The notes beneath the pieces were generated by a model that was given only the letters and a program-made list of their open reading frames with translations, ran no database searches and was not told the DNA's origin. Positions 34,742 through 48,280 of a stretch of 64,000 nt of DNA are shown here, piece after piece (position 1 is the stretch's first letter; every line of letters starts with the position of its first letter). The stretch is from Cacajao melanocephalus (lineage: Eukaryota > Chordata > Mammalia > Primates > Pitheciidae): positions 1-64,000 of the forward strand of contig CAUYLG010026681.1 of NCBI GenBank assembly GCA_963573385.1, given 5' to 3'. The position numbers and the translations under genes were made by a program.

Positions 34742-34870
34742 CAGGCAGGGTGCCATATGCCTGTAACCCCAGCTATTTGGGACACTAAGACAAGAGGGTT
34801 CCTTGAGGTTGGAAGTTTGAAACTTGAAAGGTTCCTTGAGGTTTGAAGTTTGAAGTTTGAAACTTCAGCC
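34742..34870 (+). mobile_element. Old Alu/FLAM-like monomer, left part (interrupted by L1)
   Basis: 'gtgccatatgcctgtaaccc' and 'cagctatttgggacactaag' are decayed Alu left-arm text. A 33-bp tandem duplication follows. The matching right part ('cggcctggccaacatgg') is found only after the L1 at 34871-35330, so the L1 entered this Alu. Confidence 0.65.
34797..34869 (+). repeat. 33-bp tandem duplication in the Alu remnant
   Basis: 'ggttccttgaggttggaagt' at 34797 recurs as 'ggttccttgaggtttgaagt' at 34830. A smaller 'tttgaagtttgaag' reiteration lies inside the second copy. Confidence 0.85.
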
Positions 34871-35330
34871 TAGATTTCTGAAGGAACCTAAAACAGAATT
34901 ACCATTTAATACAGCAATCACACTATTGGTTATATACCCAAAGGAATATAAATCACTTTATCATAAAGACACATGCATGCATATGTTCATTACATAACTA
35001 GTCACTATAGTAAAGACATGGAAACAACCTAGATGTCTATCAATGGTGGATTGGATAAATAAAAATGTGGTGTATATACATGAAGCAATACTATGCAGCC
35101 ATAAAAAAGAATGAGATTATTAGAATTCAAGGTGAGATTTAAGTGGGGACGCAGAGCCAAACCATATCAATGAAGATTGAAAAACTACCTATTGAGTGCT
35201 ATGCTCATTACCTGGGTGATAAAATAATCAGGACACTGAACCTCATGACATGCAATATACCAATTTACCTATACCACAAACCTGCATATGCACCCCTGAA
35301 CCTAAAATGAAAGTTAAAAGAAAAAAAAGA
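34871..35330 (+). mobile_element. L1 (L1PB/L1MA-type) 3' end with a gap filled by an LTR snippet
   Basis: It begins in the ORF2 C-terminal region ('acccaaaggaatataaatca', 'atactatgcagccataaaaa'). After 'gaatgagatt' (about 35118) it breaks off; 3' UTR text resumes at about 35175 with 'gaaaaactacctattgagtg' and runs to an A-rich tail. The expected L1 segment between (about 200 bp) is missing. In its place are about 50 bp of MaLR LTR end. Confidence 0.8.
35120..35172 (-). repeat. ~50-bp THE1/MST LTR terminal fragment inside the L1
   Basis: 'gaattcaaggtgagatttaa' followed by 'gtggggacgcagagccaaac' and 'catatca' is the right-hand plus-strand end of a THE1/MST LTR, as at 7258-7299 and 12717-12759. 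No other part of an LTR is present. It sits exactly where L1 sequence is missing. Confidence 0.82.
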
Positions 35331-35396
35331 GAGAAACCGGCCTGGCCAACATGGTCAGCCAACATTTTTTAATAGACATCATCTCTATTAGAAAAA
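35331..35396 (+). mobile_element. Alu-like remnant, right part
   Basis: 'cggcctggccaacatggt' and 'catctctattagaaaa' continue the Alu text that breaks off at about 34870. Short and decayed. Confidence 0.55.
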
Positions 35397-35425
35397 GGAA
35401 GGAGGAGGAGGAGGAGGAGGAGGAA
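35397..35425. repeat. (GGA)n microsatellite
   Basis: About 29 bp of GGA trinucleotide directly after the Alu-like remnant. The minus strand gives an artificial proline run. Confidence 0.93.
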
Positions 35426-35457
35426 GCAAAACAAATGTTCTAGATGATTTGTTGGAG

Positions 35458-35700
35458 AATTGATTCTCAACCATGATTATGTCTTGGCTACACTCCAGTC
35501 CAATAAATATAAATATGGGGTGGAACTCAGGCATTAGCATTTTAAAATGTGATCCCAGTGTGCAAAAACGGTTGATAACCTTTCTATTGAACATGCATGG
35601 GAAGCACCTGGAGAGCTTATTAGAACACAGATCCTTGGCTCTACTTGCAGTTAGGTCTAGGTGAGGCTGAAATTTTGTGTTTTTAACACAGTTTTTTGTA
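35458..35700. mobile_element. Two hAT-Charlie MITE pieces (MER5 group)
   Basis: 35458-35582 starts 'gattctcaaccatg' and ends 'acggttgataacc', imperfect terminal inverted repeats of a MER5-like MITE. 35586-35700 is a second, minus-strand MER5A-like piece ('gggaagcacctggagagctt', 'attagaacacagatccttgg', 'gttaggtctaggtgaggctg'). Confidence 0.65.
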
Positions 35701-36225
35701 TTCGTAACAAAATATTGCTGCACTCAGTAGCACTGCTTCACAGTGTTGGTATGATCTCTCAAGACTTTTAGACAGGTCTTCATCACTGAAACTATCACAC
35801 AGCTTTTAGTAATTAAATCTTAGATTCAGCCTATGCCTACATTACTAAGTTATTCTTTTGAGACAAAATAATTATTTAAAACGGTTTAGTTATGGCTCTT
35901 TCTTGAGTATATGAGAAAGCCCAATTATCACTTATGTACACTAGGTGATGCTGACCGTAAATCCTCTGATCTAAATTAACGCCACTACCATGTGATCTGG
36001 ACCACATGGTCAAGAACTACTGAGATGACCAAGACCTGCCAACAAGTGTATTGACCTGCCCTTCTCTTTTTCTGTAACTGTTGTTTAATATGATACGTTC
36101 TTGATATAAGATGGGGCCTGATTCCTATGATTGAAGTTTTTTTTTTTTCCCCCCAGATTTTCAACATCCTTGGCGCTAGTTCTCAGATTGTGTACACACA
36201 GAGAAAGCGGGAATGAGGAGCCTCA
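35701..36225. other. Unassigned sequence
   Basis: No gene or repeat is recognised. A T run followed by C (36138-36155) is the only low-complexity item. Confidence 0.45.
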
Positions 36226-36229
36226 GATC

Positions 36230-36365
36230 TAGCCTGACTTTGCCTTTAGCTCTCTGTATGTCTAAGAAAGGCATTTTAAATTTTCTGGGCCTCATTTTCC
36301 CTATCCATAAAATGAGTTGGACAAAATGAATGTTCTTAAGATCCTTCCAGTTCTAAAATTGTCTT
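36230..36365 (+). mobile_element. MIR-like SINE fragment
   Basis: 'tctgggcctcattttcccta', 'tccataaaatgagttggac' and 'gatccttccagttctaaaat' fit a MIR-type 3' region. The left part is weak. Confidence 0.6.
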
Positions 36366-37140
36366 CTCTGTCGTTTCACAAAATACTATTCCCGGAGCAA
36401 ACAAGTTGTTTATTATGTGAAAGAGTTTGTGATGGTTCAGTAATTCAGTACACTGAAAAAAAAGCATTAGCTTTTCAGCTTTGGGGGCATAGTAAATACA
36501 ATTAAAGTGAGTATAGTTTCACTGTGGCTTTGCTGGATCCAGCTGTGGCCAGAAAACGTCTCCACAGAATGTATTTGAAACAATTAAAACAATCAGTTTT
36601 AATCTTCCTTTGGCAAAATGAAGGGGCTGTGTTCTGCTGACAGAAATTATATTCTCCTGTATAAGAGTCTCTGTGTCAAATAAAGAAATTTGAGAATATT
36701 ATTGTCAGATTCAAAAAGGGAAGATCAGTGGTTTTTAATGAGACCATGATTTGGAGCTTTGAATCTGTTGTCCCCATACCGAGCTGCTAGGTAATGGCCA
36801 GTGACCTATTGTGAAGAAGAATTTAAAAGGCGAGTTTTGGTTTAATCATTCATTTTAAGGGCTAACAACCTAGAAACATATAATGCTTAGAAACAAAAAA
36901 TACGGAACATTTTCGGTCTTTATTTTTTATTTTTTCTGTGACCTGACTTGGAAACATTTTAGATGTTTAACAGAAAAAAAGAACGCTTGTAAATGAATGG
37001 AATTCTTGAAAGATTAAAAGTCAGTTTTATAACTAAACGTTTAGTAAAAAACTTCAAATTGAAAGGAAGTTGTAGGGAAACTCCTAACTCATTGCTTCTT
37101 ATTCCTTATATAGCTCCTCAGAGGCAAAGACTTTAATTGC
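36366..37140. other. Unassigned sequence
   Basis: About 775 bp with no recognised repeat, RNA or coding feature. Confidence 0.45.
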
Positions 37141-37149
37141 TTCTGTTTT

Positions 37150-38220
37150 CAGTTCTTATTATTACTTTCATGGGGCTTTAAATGTCTTGATTTATCGGTG
37201 TTTTCTAGTCTGACAAACTTGGCAAGTTAGTGCATTTATATGTACAATGATTATTGGTATATTTGGAGTTATTTCTACAATTTTATGTTGTGTTTTTATT
37301 TTCTCCATTTAAATACTTTTCCCTTCCCCCACCCTTTTCTGCCTTGTTGGATTTGTCAAGATTTTAAAAATTTTTTATCACTTATTTGCTTTGACTAGTT
37401 TAGAAGTTGTAATTTATGTCTTCTGGATATTTAACACACTTAAATTATTGATTTTCAAATGTTGAACCAAATTTATGATAGACATATAAATCCAACTTGG
37501 TTATGATGTAGTATTATTTTCATATATTGCTGCTTCTAAGATGATAATATTTTTTTGAATTTTTTACGCCTATGTTTGTGAATGAGATTGGCTCATGATT
37601 TTCTTTCCTTTTACTGCCATTGTTGGCATCTGCTATCCAGGCAGTGTTAATTATTAAAATCAGTTGAATTTGTTGAGAATTAAAACACTTTTTTAATTAT
37701 CTGGAAGAATTTGTATGCAATTAAAATTATTTTTTCTTAAATGTCTGGGAGAACTCAGCAGTGAAACAATCTAGACTGGGAGTTTTTTGGTAGAAAGTTT
37801 TACATTACTGACGACTAATTTAATATTAAAATGTATCCAGGTCTCAATTTTATTTTTTTTATTTTCATTGTATCTATTCTGATGAAATATTTTCAGAATA
37901 TATCTATAAATTTCAAAATATTTGCCTCTAGGATCTGTAATCATTTCTGTTGTTTCATGACTAAAACTGAATCACTTTCTCTTGACTACACTCTCAATTT
38001 TATATTTGTTTTATATTTTGTTAACATATTTTCCTCAGTTTTTTTCTCCCAGGATTTTGGCATGTCTCTTGTATGTGTGTCAATTACTATATTTTTTCAT
38101 AGTTAACAGTAGCTTGCTCATTTATTTACTTTTCAGTGTTTTCAGAAAATGACCTCAGTATAGCCAGTTCTGTTTTTGGAAAGTTCTGAATTAGGTGAAA
38201 CAAAGGCAAGATGTTATATC
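37150..38220 (-). mobile_element. L1M ORF2 fragment, antisense
   Basis: The plus strand reads as the complement of the L1M reverse transcriptase region: 'aatccaacttggttatgatg', 'ctatgtttgtgaatgagatt', 'tctggaagaatttgtatgc', 'aaatgtctgggagaactcag', 'ggagttttttggtagaaag'. It is old and gapped; no frame survives. Confidence 0.75.
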
Positions 38221-41200
38221 ATTCCTTGAGCGAATCCTCAGACAGGTCAAAACACACAAACACAGTTTCATTAGGACAAGGTTAATTTTGCTTCCTTTGA
38301 TACCAAAGACTCATATCAGAAACACCAGATGCTGTCTTCAAATAAGTCAACGAGCTAGAGTTGGGCAACGGTAAGATAAAATGCCGCAAAATTCTTATAC
38401 TGTGTGTAAGTGACCTTATTTTTTTATAATTGTGCATTCCCTTGATTACTATAAACCTTTGATTAAAAAAAAAACTTTCCAAAGTTCTGAAAAATGTGAT
38501 TCCGACAGCTTTTGCCCACTTGAGGGCCCATCGTTTATTTATCTTCTAACTTCCTGTAATCAATTTTTAGATTACTTTTTAGGGCTATGGATTTCCTCAG
38601 CATAATATAGTTGCATCCTATACATTTTGAGCTAAAATATTTTCAGTTTATACAAAAAGGTGGATCTTAGTGGAGTCAAGGGTGGACTGTAGAGTGGATT
38701 TTGTGATTTGTTTTCTAGATTTCACTTCTAGGAAAAGTGACTTATTCCCTCTGCTGTTGAGAGTCCTGCTGGCAGAATGCCTTAGCTCTAGGTTCCCTTC
38801 AGGTACTCCCTTGGATGACGACAGCTGCCTCACTCAAGGTTATGCTTCTTCCTTCAGCACTTTGTGTCCAGTTCCAGATTGATATGTAATGTAAATTCCT
38901 GACCCTTTTCTCCTAGCTTGGGGCAAAAGTCAGCGTCAAAACTCTTCATAGAATCATCTGAGATTTCTGTTTGAATTTCATCACAGCAGGACTTCTGTTG
39001 ATCAATCTTGTTCCTTCCTTTTCCATCTATGGATACTGATCCCAAGTGTTATTTCTAAAAATCCTCTAGCAGAGTGGTCTTTGTGTCAGTCTTCTTTTCA
39101 AGGATTAAACCATGAAGAAAGACTCTCTGGAGAAATTGCTAGTCAACCTGGGAAGTAGAGTTAATGTATGCAAGAATGAGTACAGAAGCAACAGTTCATA
39201 TTCTTGGAGCAAAAAATGTATGTGCGTGTGTGTGTTAGAGTGGAGTTATTGTGAGGAAGTATGGCAGTATGAGAGATAGACCTAGAAAAACAAACTTTGG
39301 CTAGATCACAAAGGATGTCATAATCGATTTGAGAAGTTTGGGACCTTAGATCCAAGAATATGAGGGAATCAGGGAGCCATTGAAATAGTAAAGAAATGAT
39401 CATATCTTGAAACGTAATAGCACTTAGCCAACAACAAATGTTTGCAGATAGAAATGATTACAGAAGTAATTACAGAGTTTCTAACTACCCACTTCCTCAT
39501 TAGAAGTCCATTTCACTGTTGACTTACCCAGCAAGATTCTGGAAAATGTTTTTACTCTGTTGGGACCATGCATCCTCCTACTCATGGCTTACAGGCAAAT
39601 GGCACCCATAGGGAAAATTCTGCACATTGTTAGTTTCAGATATGCAACCAGATCACACTGTGCTTTATTAAAGGCATAAATCTGAACTTGTGCTGAATAT
39701 GTACAAAGGAAATTTGATTTGTACATCTTTATAACATGAAAGAGTTACTCCAGTTTCCAAAGGCAGCCTACTTAACTGTCTCTTAACTGATCAACACTAT
39801 GATAATAGTTTCCAATAGGTAATACTCGTGACAGCTAGAATGCAACAATTGTAAATTAAATACAAGATGATACCCACTTCTTCAATTGCCAGTAATTCAT
39901 CAGATGTGGAAAAATACTGATTTGATCATTATAAAAACTGCAGTTAAAACTTGAGCTATTTGGTTAGGAATCTCTGTAAGTATCAAGAGCATCAGAGTAA
40001 GTATGGGTAGAAAAAGGAGAATGAATGAGAGGAAGAGAGGAATGTGAAGGCATTTATCTACCTGTGTTTGATTGAAGAGAAAAATGATGTTTTTTTAAAG
40101 ATCTGAGCAAGCACTTCAGAGCTCTGCCACCAGCAGGAAAGTCAGCAGAGTCACTTTGATAATTCATTCAGCCAAATATTGCAAATCCTGTTCAATAATA
40201 TAATACCGCAAAAGCAGTATTGCAACTCCCGAGTGACAAACTATTACTTTTTACCACTTCATTGTATCCAGGAACAACAACAACAACAAAAATGTGTGCA
40301 TATGGAGTTTCACGGGGAAAAAAACAGCAACACAACAACTGGTAGGCAAAGTGGTATTTTATGGTCTATATTGGGCTCAGAGTAGCTGCTACAATGAAAA
40401 CCACCACAATTTACTAGCTCAACCTGAGAAGTTATTTATCACTGATTTAGCAGTCCAATAAGGACTAGTTGTATGTGCCTACCTACCTGTAAGGGAGGCT
40501 GGAAAATGTAATCTATATCTGTGGAACCACTTCCCAAAGTCGTCTCTGTATTCTGGCAATTTTGGAGGGCAGTTAAGTTTCTCTTCCACATGAGCCATCA
40601 CTTTCCTCAGAAAATAGCAGTGAACCACCTTTTGAGTTATTCTGATACATTCTTCATTAGGAAGGCCACATTTGAACTGTATCAAGTCTTCTGCACATTG
40701 GAATAAAAACTATTGTATTCAGCTCAATTTGACACAAAAATATTAAGGATCCTGCATTGTTGACGCATTGTGCTAGACTCTGTGAAAGATGATAGTAAGA
40801 TATTGTTAAGGTCTGTAGGGAATTCATAAAGAATATATTCTAATGAAACCCAATTTCAACACAATATAGTAAGTACTGGTCTCTTTTAAGAGTGCTAGAA
40901 ATTTACTCTTTCTATATTTTAAGATGCCATAATTCCTTAGAAGATTGTCATAAATTCAAATACAATTGTATTGACATTAAAATTAAGTTTACTTATGTCA
41001 TGTGTCAAAAAATGAAACAAACTTAAGAGAATTTTAGTAAATGTGTGAAATGTAACCATATAGAGAAACTGACATTGTAACAAAATCATTTGATTTTAAA
41101 GGAAAAGTCTTCCCCATTCTGTCTTTTGGAAGAACAGCATCAAGTAGTCAGGCTAGCCAAATGTCGTTTTTAGTCTATAACATAATACACCCAGTCAGTC

Positions 41201-42890
41201 TTTTATTAACCTACTAATAATTGGTACTTTGTTTTAATTAGTTCAAGAAGTTTTGCCCAGCACTTAGGAGTTTGACGTGTCAAATGACGGTACAACAGGA
41301 GCCATTTAATAAACAGTTTATCCTGACTATGTTATTACTTCCTATGTTCTTTAGTGGCCTCTACAGCCCAGATGAACCACTTCTCATTCCATTCTCACAC
41401 TTTTTGATAGAGAATGAAATGCATTTTGGATCTTTATATGTAACTAGATACTGTAATAGAAAAAAACTAAATGCAAATGGCCTGGGACTGCCATTATATG
41501 ACCTGAAATATGTATTCAACCATTCAGTGTCTTAGTTGCCTCATGTGTGAATTCATTGTCTCAGATTAACAGAGTTTCAAGACCCTATGTATTCTGTTTG
41601 CTGAGTTTATTATTCTAACACATTTTGGTAAAATGATATTGTCTATGCAGGAAATTCTAAAGTAAAAAGATCCAGTGTACATAGGCTATTTCAACAATAG
41701 TCCTTGTGTTATTTAGATGTAAACCTATGTATGTGGGCATAGTATATTGACTATCTGGACATTAGTTTTCCTTACGGTATCTTCTGTTTATTCTTTAGCC
41801 TCTTTTGTGTTATATCTCACTTCTTATCCCCATAAATGCAAATTATTAACTCCCTGAAACTTACTCCATGAGCTACATGGTTAAAAATTTGCACAGTTCT
41901 CCATGTTTGGCAAAATCTTACTGAGAAAAATAATGTATTACAAATAAATAGGCTTGGTTTGGGGAATGCTTCCAATTTTGAATCTTTGGCAGGATTGGAC
42001 TTCTACAGGAAAATAAAATTAGCCAACGCTCTAGCTCAAAATCTTTTGAAAGATAAAGCTATGGGGCTTACTCTAATGTATTCAAGGTGTCCATGTACTT
42101 TGAGAGCAGCTAATAATAAGCTCCCTGGAAAATATGATGAAAACTTTGGCAGATTATCAAAGTTCAACAAAATCAACTTCATGTACATCCAAGACTACCA
42201 TTTCCAAAATAGATTCTAGTATTTCAGGTTTATCATTTCATTTGGAACGTTAACTTTGGGAGTGTGGGAAGCATTTTTTGTAATCACAGGGAAGGGGACA
42301 GTAAGCTTGCCTCCCACATTCAATGTGTATCCTCATACTGTTTTATTTTAGCATCTGAAATTCAAAGTAGCTTCCTGCAAAGCAGGAGGCCACCCAGGAG
42401 CTAAAATGCAAGGAGTATATGGAGAAATTTGTGGTGAAATTTTGCCACAATCCCTGAAAGCTTCCTTTCTTGTATTTTTTGTGAAATTGGTACGTTCTAC
42501 TCACTGAATTCAACCTTTAGGAATTCTGGAGTAACACTGTGTTTTTCTCAGAGTGATTGGGCTTCAAGAGTGACTAAAGGTATTACTTTGCTGTTCCAAA
42601 ATACAGAAAACCCAACAAAAATATTTCAGATCATGAAAATTTTCCTAGTAATTCAGTGATATCTAAAGTTCATAGAAAACAGTTTAATTTTCTTAGCTGA
42701 ATAAGTAAACTCTCTTTTTATTCAGGAATTATATAACTTCCAGCAGTCATTTCTAACTGAGGAGGTAAAACGAAGGTTATTTTAGAAACACTGGTGACAC
42801 TTTTTCAAACCACACATTCTCTCCTCTCAACAGGCCCCACTCTCTCCCCAAGATTCTAGCACATTCCTACCCTGGGGGCAGTACGGATAG
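38221..42890. other. 4.7-kb stretch without recognisable repeats
   Basis: I recognise no Alu, L1, L2, MIR, LTR or DNA transposon here with confidence, which stands out in this otherwise repeat-dense window. Short open frames (for example 38670-38882 and 41959-42219) have no known domain and no initiation context. Small notes: a CAA run near 40275-40290 and a CpG-poor, AT-rich base composition. It could contain very old decayed repeats or conserved non-coding sequence; I cannot tell which by eye. Confidence 0.45.
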
Positions 42891-42897
42891 AATATGC

Positions 42898-42977
42898 CAC
42901 TGTGATCATTAGCTACTTATAAGAGTGGGCTGTATTTCACTGTGATCAGTAGCTACTTACAAGAGTGGGCTGTATTG
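42898..42977. repeat. 40-bp perfect-length tandem duplication
   Basis: Unit 1 (42898-42937) and unit 2 (42938-42977) both begin 'cactgtgatca' and contain 'agctactta' and 'aagagtgggctgtatt'. They differ at three positions (t/g, t/c and the last base). The copies are directly adjacent with no spacer. Confidence 0.95.
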
Positions 42978-43526
42978 GGGTTGGAAAAAGGTTGAGAAAC
43001 ACAGCTCCTCTGTCTTCAGGCAATATTTCTCAACAGTGTCCCTAGATCTCAGGGGATGCATGAAGTTAGTAATGGAGACCTACAGGCGATGTTCATTATT
43101 TTTTAAAGCAACCTTATGGAACCTGTATATCTACTGACAATAAAGCTGCTCCAGCTGCAGGCTAAATCCTTGTCTCTTGTCTTCAAGCTAAAGTTATATA
43201 AACTCATAGTGATATGCTAACTATTGCAAGCACTTTGGAAATTCTGATGAATAATGAATAGAAATGGAAAAATATATTTCTATTTAGGTCTGCTCATTTG
43301 ATAGAACATTTCAAAAAATGAGACACACAGATAAAAAATAATTAAAAGATTACATGGAAGCTAAGTTTTAGAAACCATTGACCTAAAATAAGGTAGAACT
43401 AAGCATAGGGAAGATATCTGTGGATTTTTCTTTAATTAATGACTTATTTATTAATAGTAACTATATAAGTGCATAGATATGTACATTGTTCTAAAATAGG
43501 ACTGAAGAAAGAACAACAAATCTATT
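42978..43526. other. Unassigned sequence
   Basis: 'ttgagaaacacagctcctct' and 'aatatttctcaacagtgtcc' hint at the termini of an old hAT element, but the interior does not match one I can name. Nothing else. Confidence 0.35.
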
Positions 43527-45654
<2,128 letters not shown>

Positions 45655-45815
45655 TCAACCAACTTTCCTTCCTTTTCCCTCCCCTTCCACAGTGGGCTTT
45701 CCCTGTCTCCTCCAGCTTTCTCTGCTTTTCCCCACAGGAGAGCTGTCTCCAATAAATCTCTTGCAGGTCTGCTATTGTCTTGGCATTTGGTCCTCAGAGA
45801 ACCTGAGCTAACACA
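45655..45815 (+). mobile_element. Possible LTR 3' end
   Basis: A C/T-rich stretch is followed by 'caataaatctcttgcagg' (an AATAAA-type poly(A) signal), then 'ctcagagaacctgagctaac' ending in 'aca'. That layout is usual for the R/U5 end of an old LTR. Family unknown. Confidence 0.35.
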
Positions 45816-45974
45816 AGAAGAAAGTAGGTTTCCTCCCATGGCTTAGAGCTCTAAATCTGAATGTAAATGTAAGTGTAAATCACACTAGGAAAAACCAAGA
45901 GTAAAAGGCAGATAGCCAAATGGCTTTTCAAACTGTGTGTGGCCATCCTCTCACTTTCTCAACTCCTCTTCCTC

Positions 45975-46157
45975 TATTCGGCACTCGGCAGGGGTTAGCC
46001 AACTTTTTCTGTAAAGGGCAAGAGAGCAAATGTTTTACACTGTGTAGGCAATGTGGTCTTTGCTGCAACCACTCAAATCTGCTATTGCAGTGCAACAGCA
46101 CCATGGGCAATGCATAGATGAATGGACATGGCTGTGTTCTGATAAAACTGTGCTCTG

Positions 46158-46208
<51 letters not shown>

Positions 46209-46258
46209 GCAGGGTATATTTGGCCTGCAGGCCATAGTTTTACTGAGCCCTGTTCTTT
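45975..46258 (+). mobile_element. hAT-Charlie MITE (MER58-like), interrupted by a CA repeat
   Basis: 'caggggttagccaacttttt' and 'ctgtaaagggcaagagagca' start it. 'catggctgtgttctgataaa' stands before the CA repeat and 'gtatatttggcctgcaggcc' with 'atagttttactgagccctg' after it, giving a terminal inverted-repeat pair. The CA run stands where the consensus has a short A-rich stretch. Confidence 0.82.
46160..46205. repeat. (AC)n microsatellite, ~46 bp
   Basis: A pure AC dinucleotide run inside the MER58-like MITE. Open frames through it on both strands encode alternating Thr-His or Cys-Val and are artefacts. Confidence 0.97.
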
Positions 46259-46664
46259 CAGGTTCATATTGGAGATTGCTTTTGGCTGACCTATTCAGCC
46301 ACTTATTTAGGCTCCTGGAAACTGAGCAGATCATTTAAGCTAAAAAGAAAGAACAGAGAAATCTGTGTTCTTCATTGGCATCTGCTGCTTTAGAAATACT
46401 TCGCCCTGAAGTCAGCATTGGAGGTTCCCTTGCCTGGGGATCCTGTGAGTGTTCTACAATGCCCAATCCCCAATTCTCTTTCATTTTGCTTACAAATTGC
46501 TGAATACCCCACTTTCTATTCTCACAAATGAGGCTTCATTTTTCTTGTTGCTGGAAATTTTAAAAACTGAAATATAGCAAGAAGATGGCTGCATCTTACA
46601 AAAGCTTCTAGCAACTGCAATAGGAGTCACCATAGCAACTCACATTTTTTTGGATTATTTTGGG
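46259..46664. other. Unassigned sequence
   Basis: Nothing recognised over about 400 bp. Confidence 0.45.
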
Positions 46665-47262
<598 letters not shown>

Positions 47263-47485
47263 AATACAAAGTTGACTGAAAAGATGCTAGACTCAAAGGA
47301 GACCAATGTATGAAATATTAAGACTTTCCTTAAGTGTCAGAGTTTGGACACAACAATAGGACAGCAGGCTTTTAAAACTGCTAAATTAAGTGTCAGTTTC
47401 TTCAATACAGAGCACCTCTGCATGAGAGGAATTTGTGACATATCCTGAATGGCTTCCTAAAAAAGACCCAGAGGAAATTCCTACC
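47263..47485. other. Unassigned sequence
   Basis: No feature recognised between the L1 end and the inverted repeat. Confidence 0.45.
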
Positions 47486-47669
47486 ACCTACAAATAAAGC
47501 TTCAAGTGTTGGCCACAACTGCCCTCAAGCTGCTGCTATGAATACTTCAACCCACAACCATTGTAGGCTGGGAAGACCTGGGGCTCGTGCCATGATCCAG
47601 CTCCTGCCTGCCTCTCCTCCCCTTATCTCTCCTTCACTCAAGCTGGACTTTTCTTGGTTTTACCAGTTA
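47486..47669 (+). repeat. Arm A of a 184-bp inverted repeat
   Basis: The reverse complement of 48054-48237 aligns to this segment over 184 bp without gaps, with 12 mismatches by hand count (93.5% identity). It starts 'acctacaaata' and ends 'ggttttaccagtta'. Most of it is L2 sequence, so this arm is likely the original because it is continuous with the L2 to its right. Confidence 0.95.
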
Positions 47670-48035
47670 GACACGCTTGTCCTCGCTTTCAAGCCTTTGC
47701 TCATGCTATTCTTCTATGCATGGAACTTTCTTACTCACCTCCTGATTAACTCTTTCTCATCTTTCTCTCTTAGCTTGGGCACCATTTTTTCAAGGAGGGC
47801 ATCCATGATCTCCCTGCTGAGATTAGTGCTCCAAGTACACCCTATATTTCCCTCTCTTGTAGCATTCAATTCTCTTGTAATTATTTTTCTTACTACATTT
47901 TTTAGTAACTATATGCACTAAGATCCTCTAAACTTCTGAAGGGCAGGCACCATGTTCACTCTGTATTCTCAGTGCTTAACACAGTACCTGGCACACAGTA
48001 GGGGCTTATTAATTATCATATGTAATTGCATATAA
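47545..48035 (+). mobile_element. L2 LINE 3' end
   Basis: 'atgatccagctcctgcctgc', 'caagcctttgctcatgctat', 'tatgcatggaactttcttac', 'agggcaggcaccatgttcac', 'cacagtacctggcacacagt' and 'aggggcttattaatt' follow the L2 3' region in order to its natural end. The left part lies in arm A of the inverted repeat. Confidence 0.82.
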
Positions 48036-48053
48036 GATGCATTGGTTGGAAGA

Positions 48054-48233
48054 TAACTGGTAAAACCAAGAAAAATCCAGCTTGAGTGAAGGATAGATAA
48101 GGAGAGGAGAGGCAGGCAGGAGCTGGATCGTGGCACAAGCCCCGGGTCTTCCCAGCCTATAATGGTTGTGGGTTGAAGTATTCATGGTAGCAGCTTGAGG
48201 GCAGTTGTGGCCAATGCTTGAAGCTTGATTTGT

Positions 48234-48237
<4 letters not shown>
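48054..48237 (-). repeat. Arm B of the 184-bp inverted repeat
   Basis: The inverted copy of 47486-47669, separated from it by 384 bp. It lies beyond the natural 3' end of the L2 and contains an internal L2 segment in reverse, so transposition does not explain it. Its right end abuts a TA repeat. Confidence 0.95.

Positions 48238-48274
<37 letters not shown>
48237..48274. repeat. (TA)n microsatellite at the edge of the inverted repeat
   Basis: About 38 bp of pure TA, followed by 'cacatacatata'. It begins at the outer end of arm B. Confidence 0.97.

Positions 48275-48280
<6 letters not shown>

Noticed and set aside
45928..46338. Open frames on both strands with Cys-Val or Thr-His runs
   Set aside because: They are translations of the CA microsatellite inside a hAT MITE.
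47538..47921. A 127-residue open frame with a hydrophobic middle
   Set aside because: It is a translation of L2 3' sequence and one arm of the inverted repeat. L2 coding sequence would not be in this state or position.
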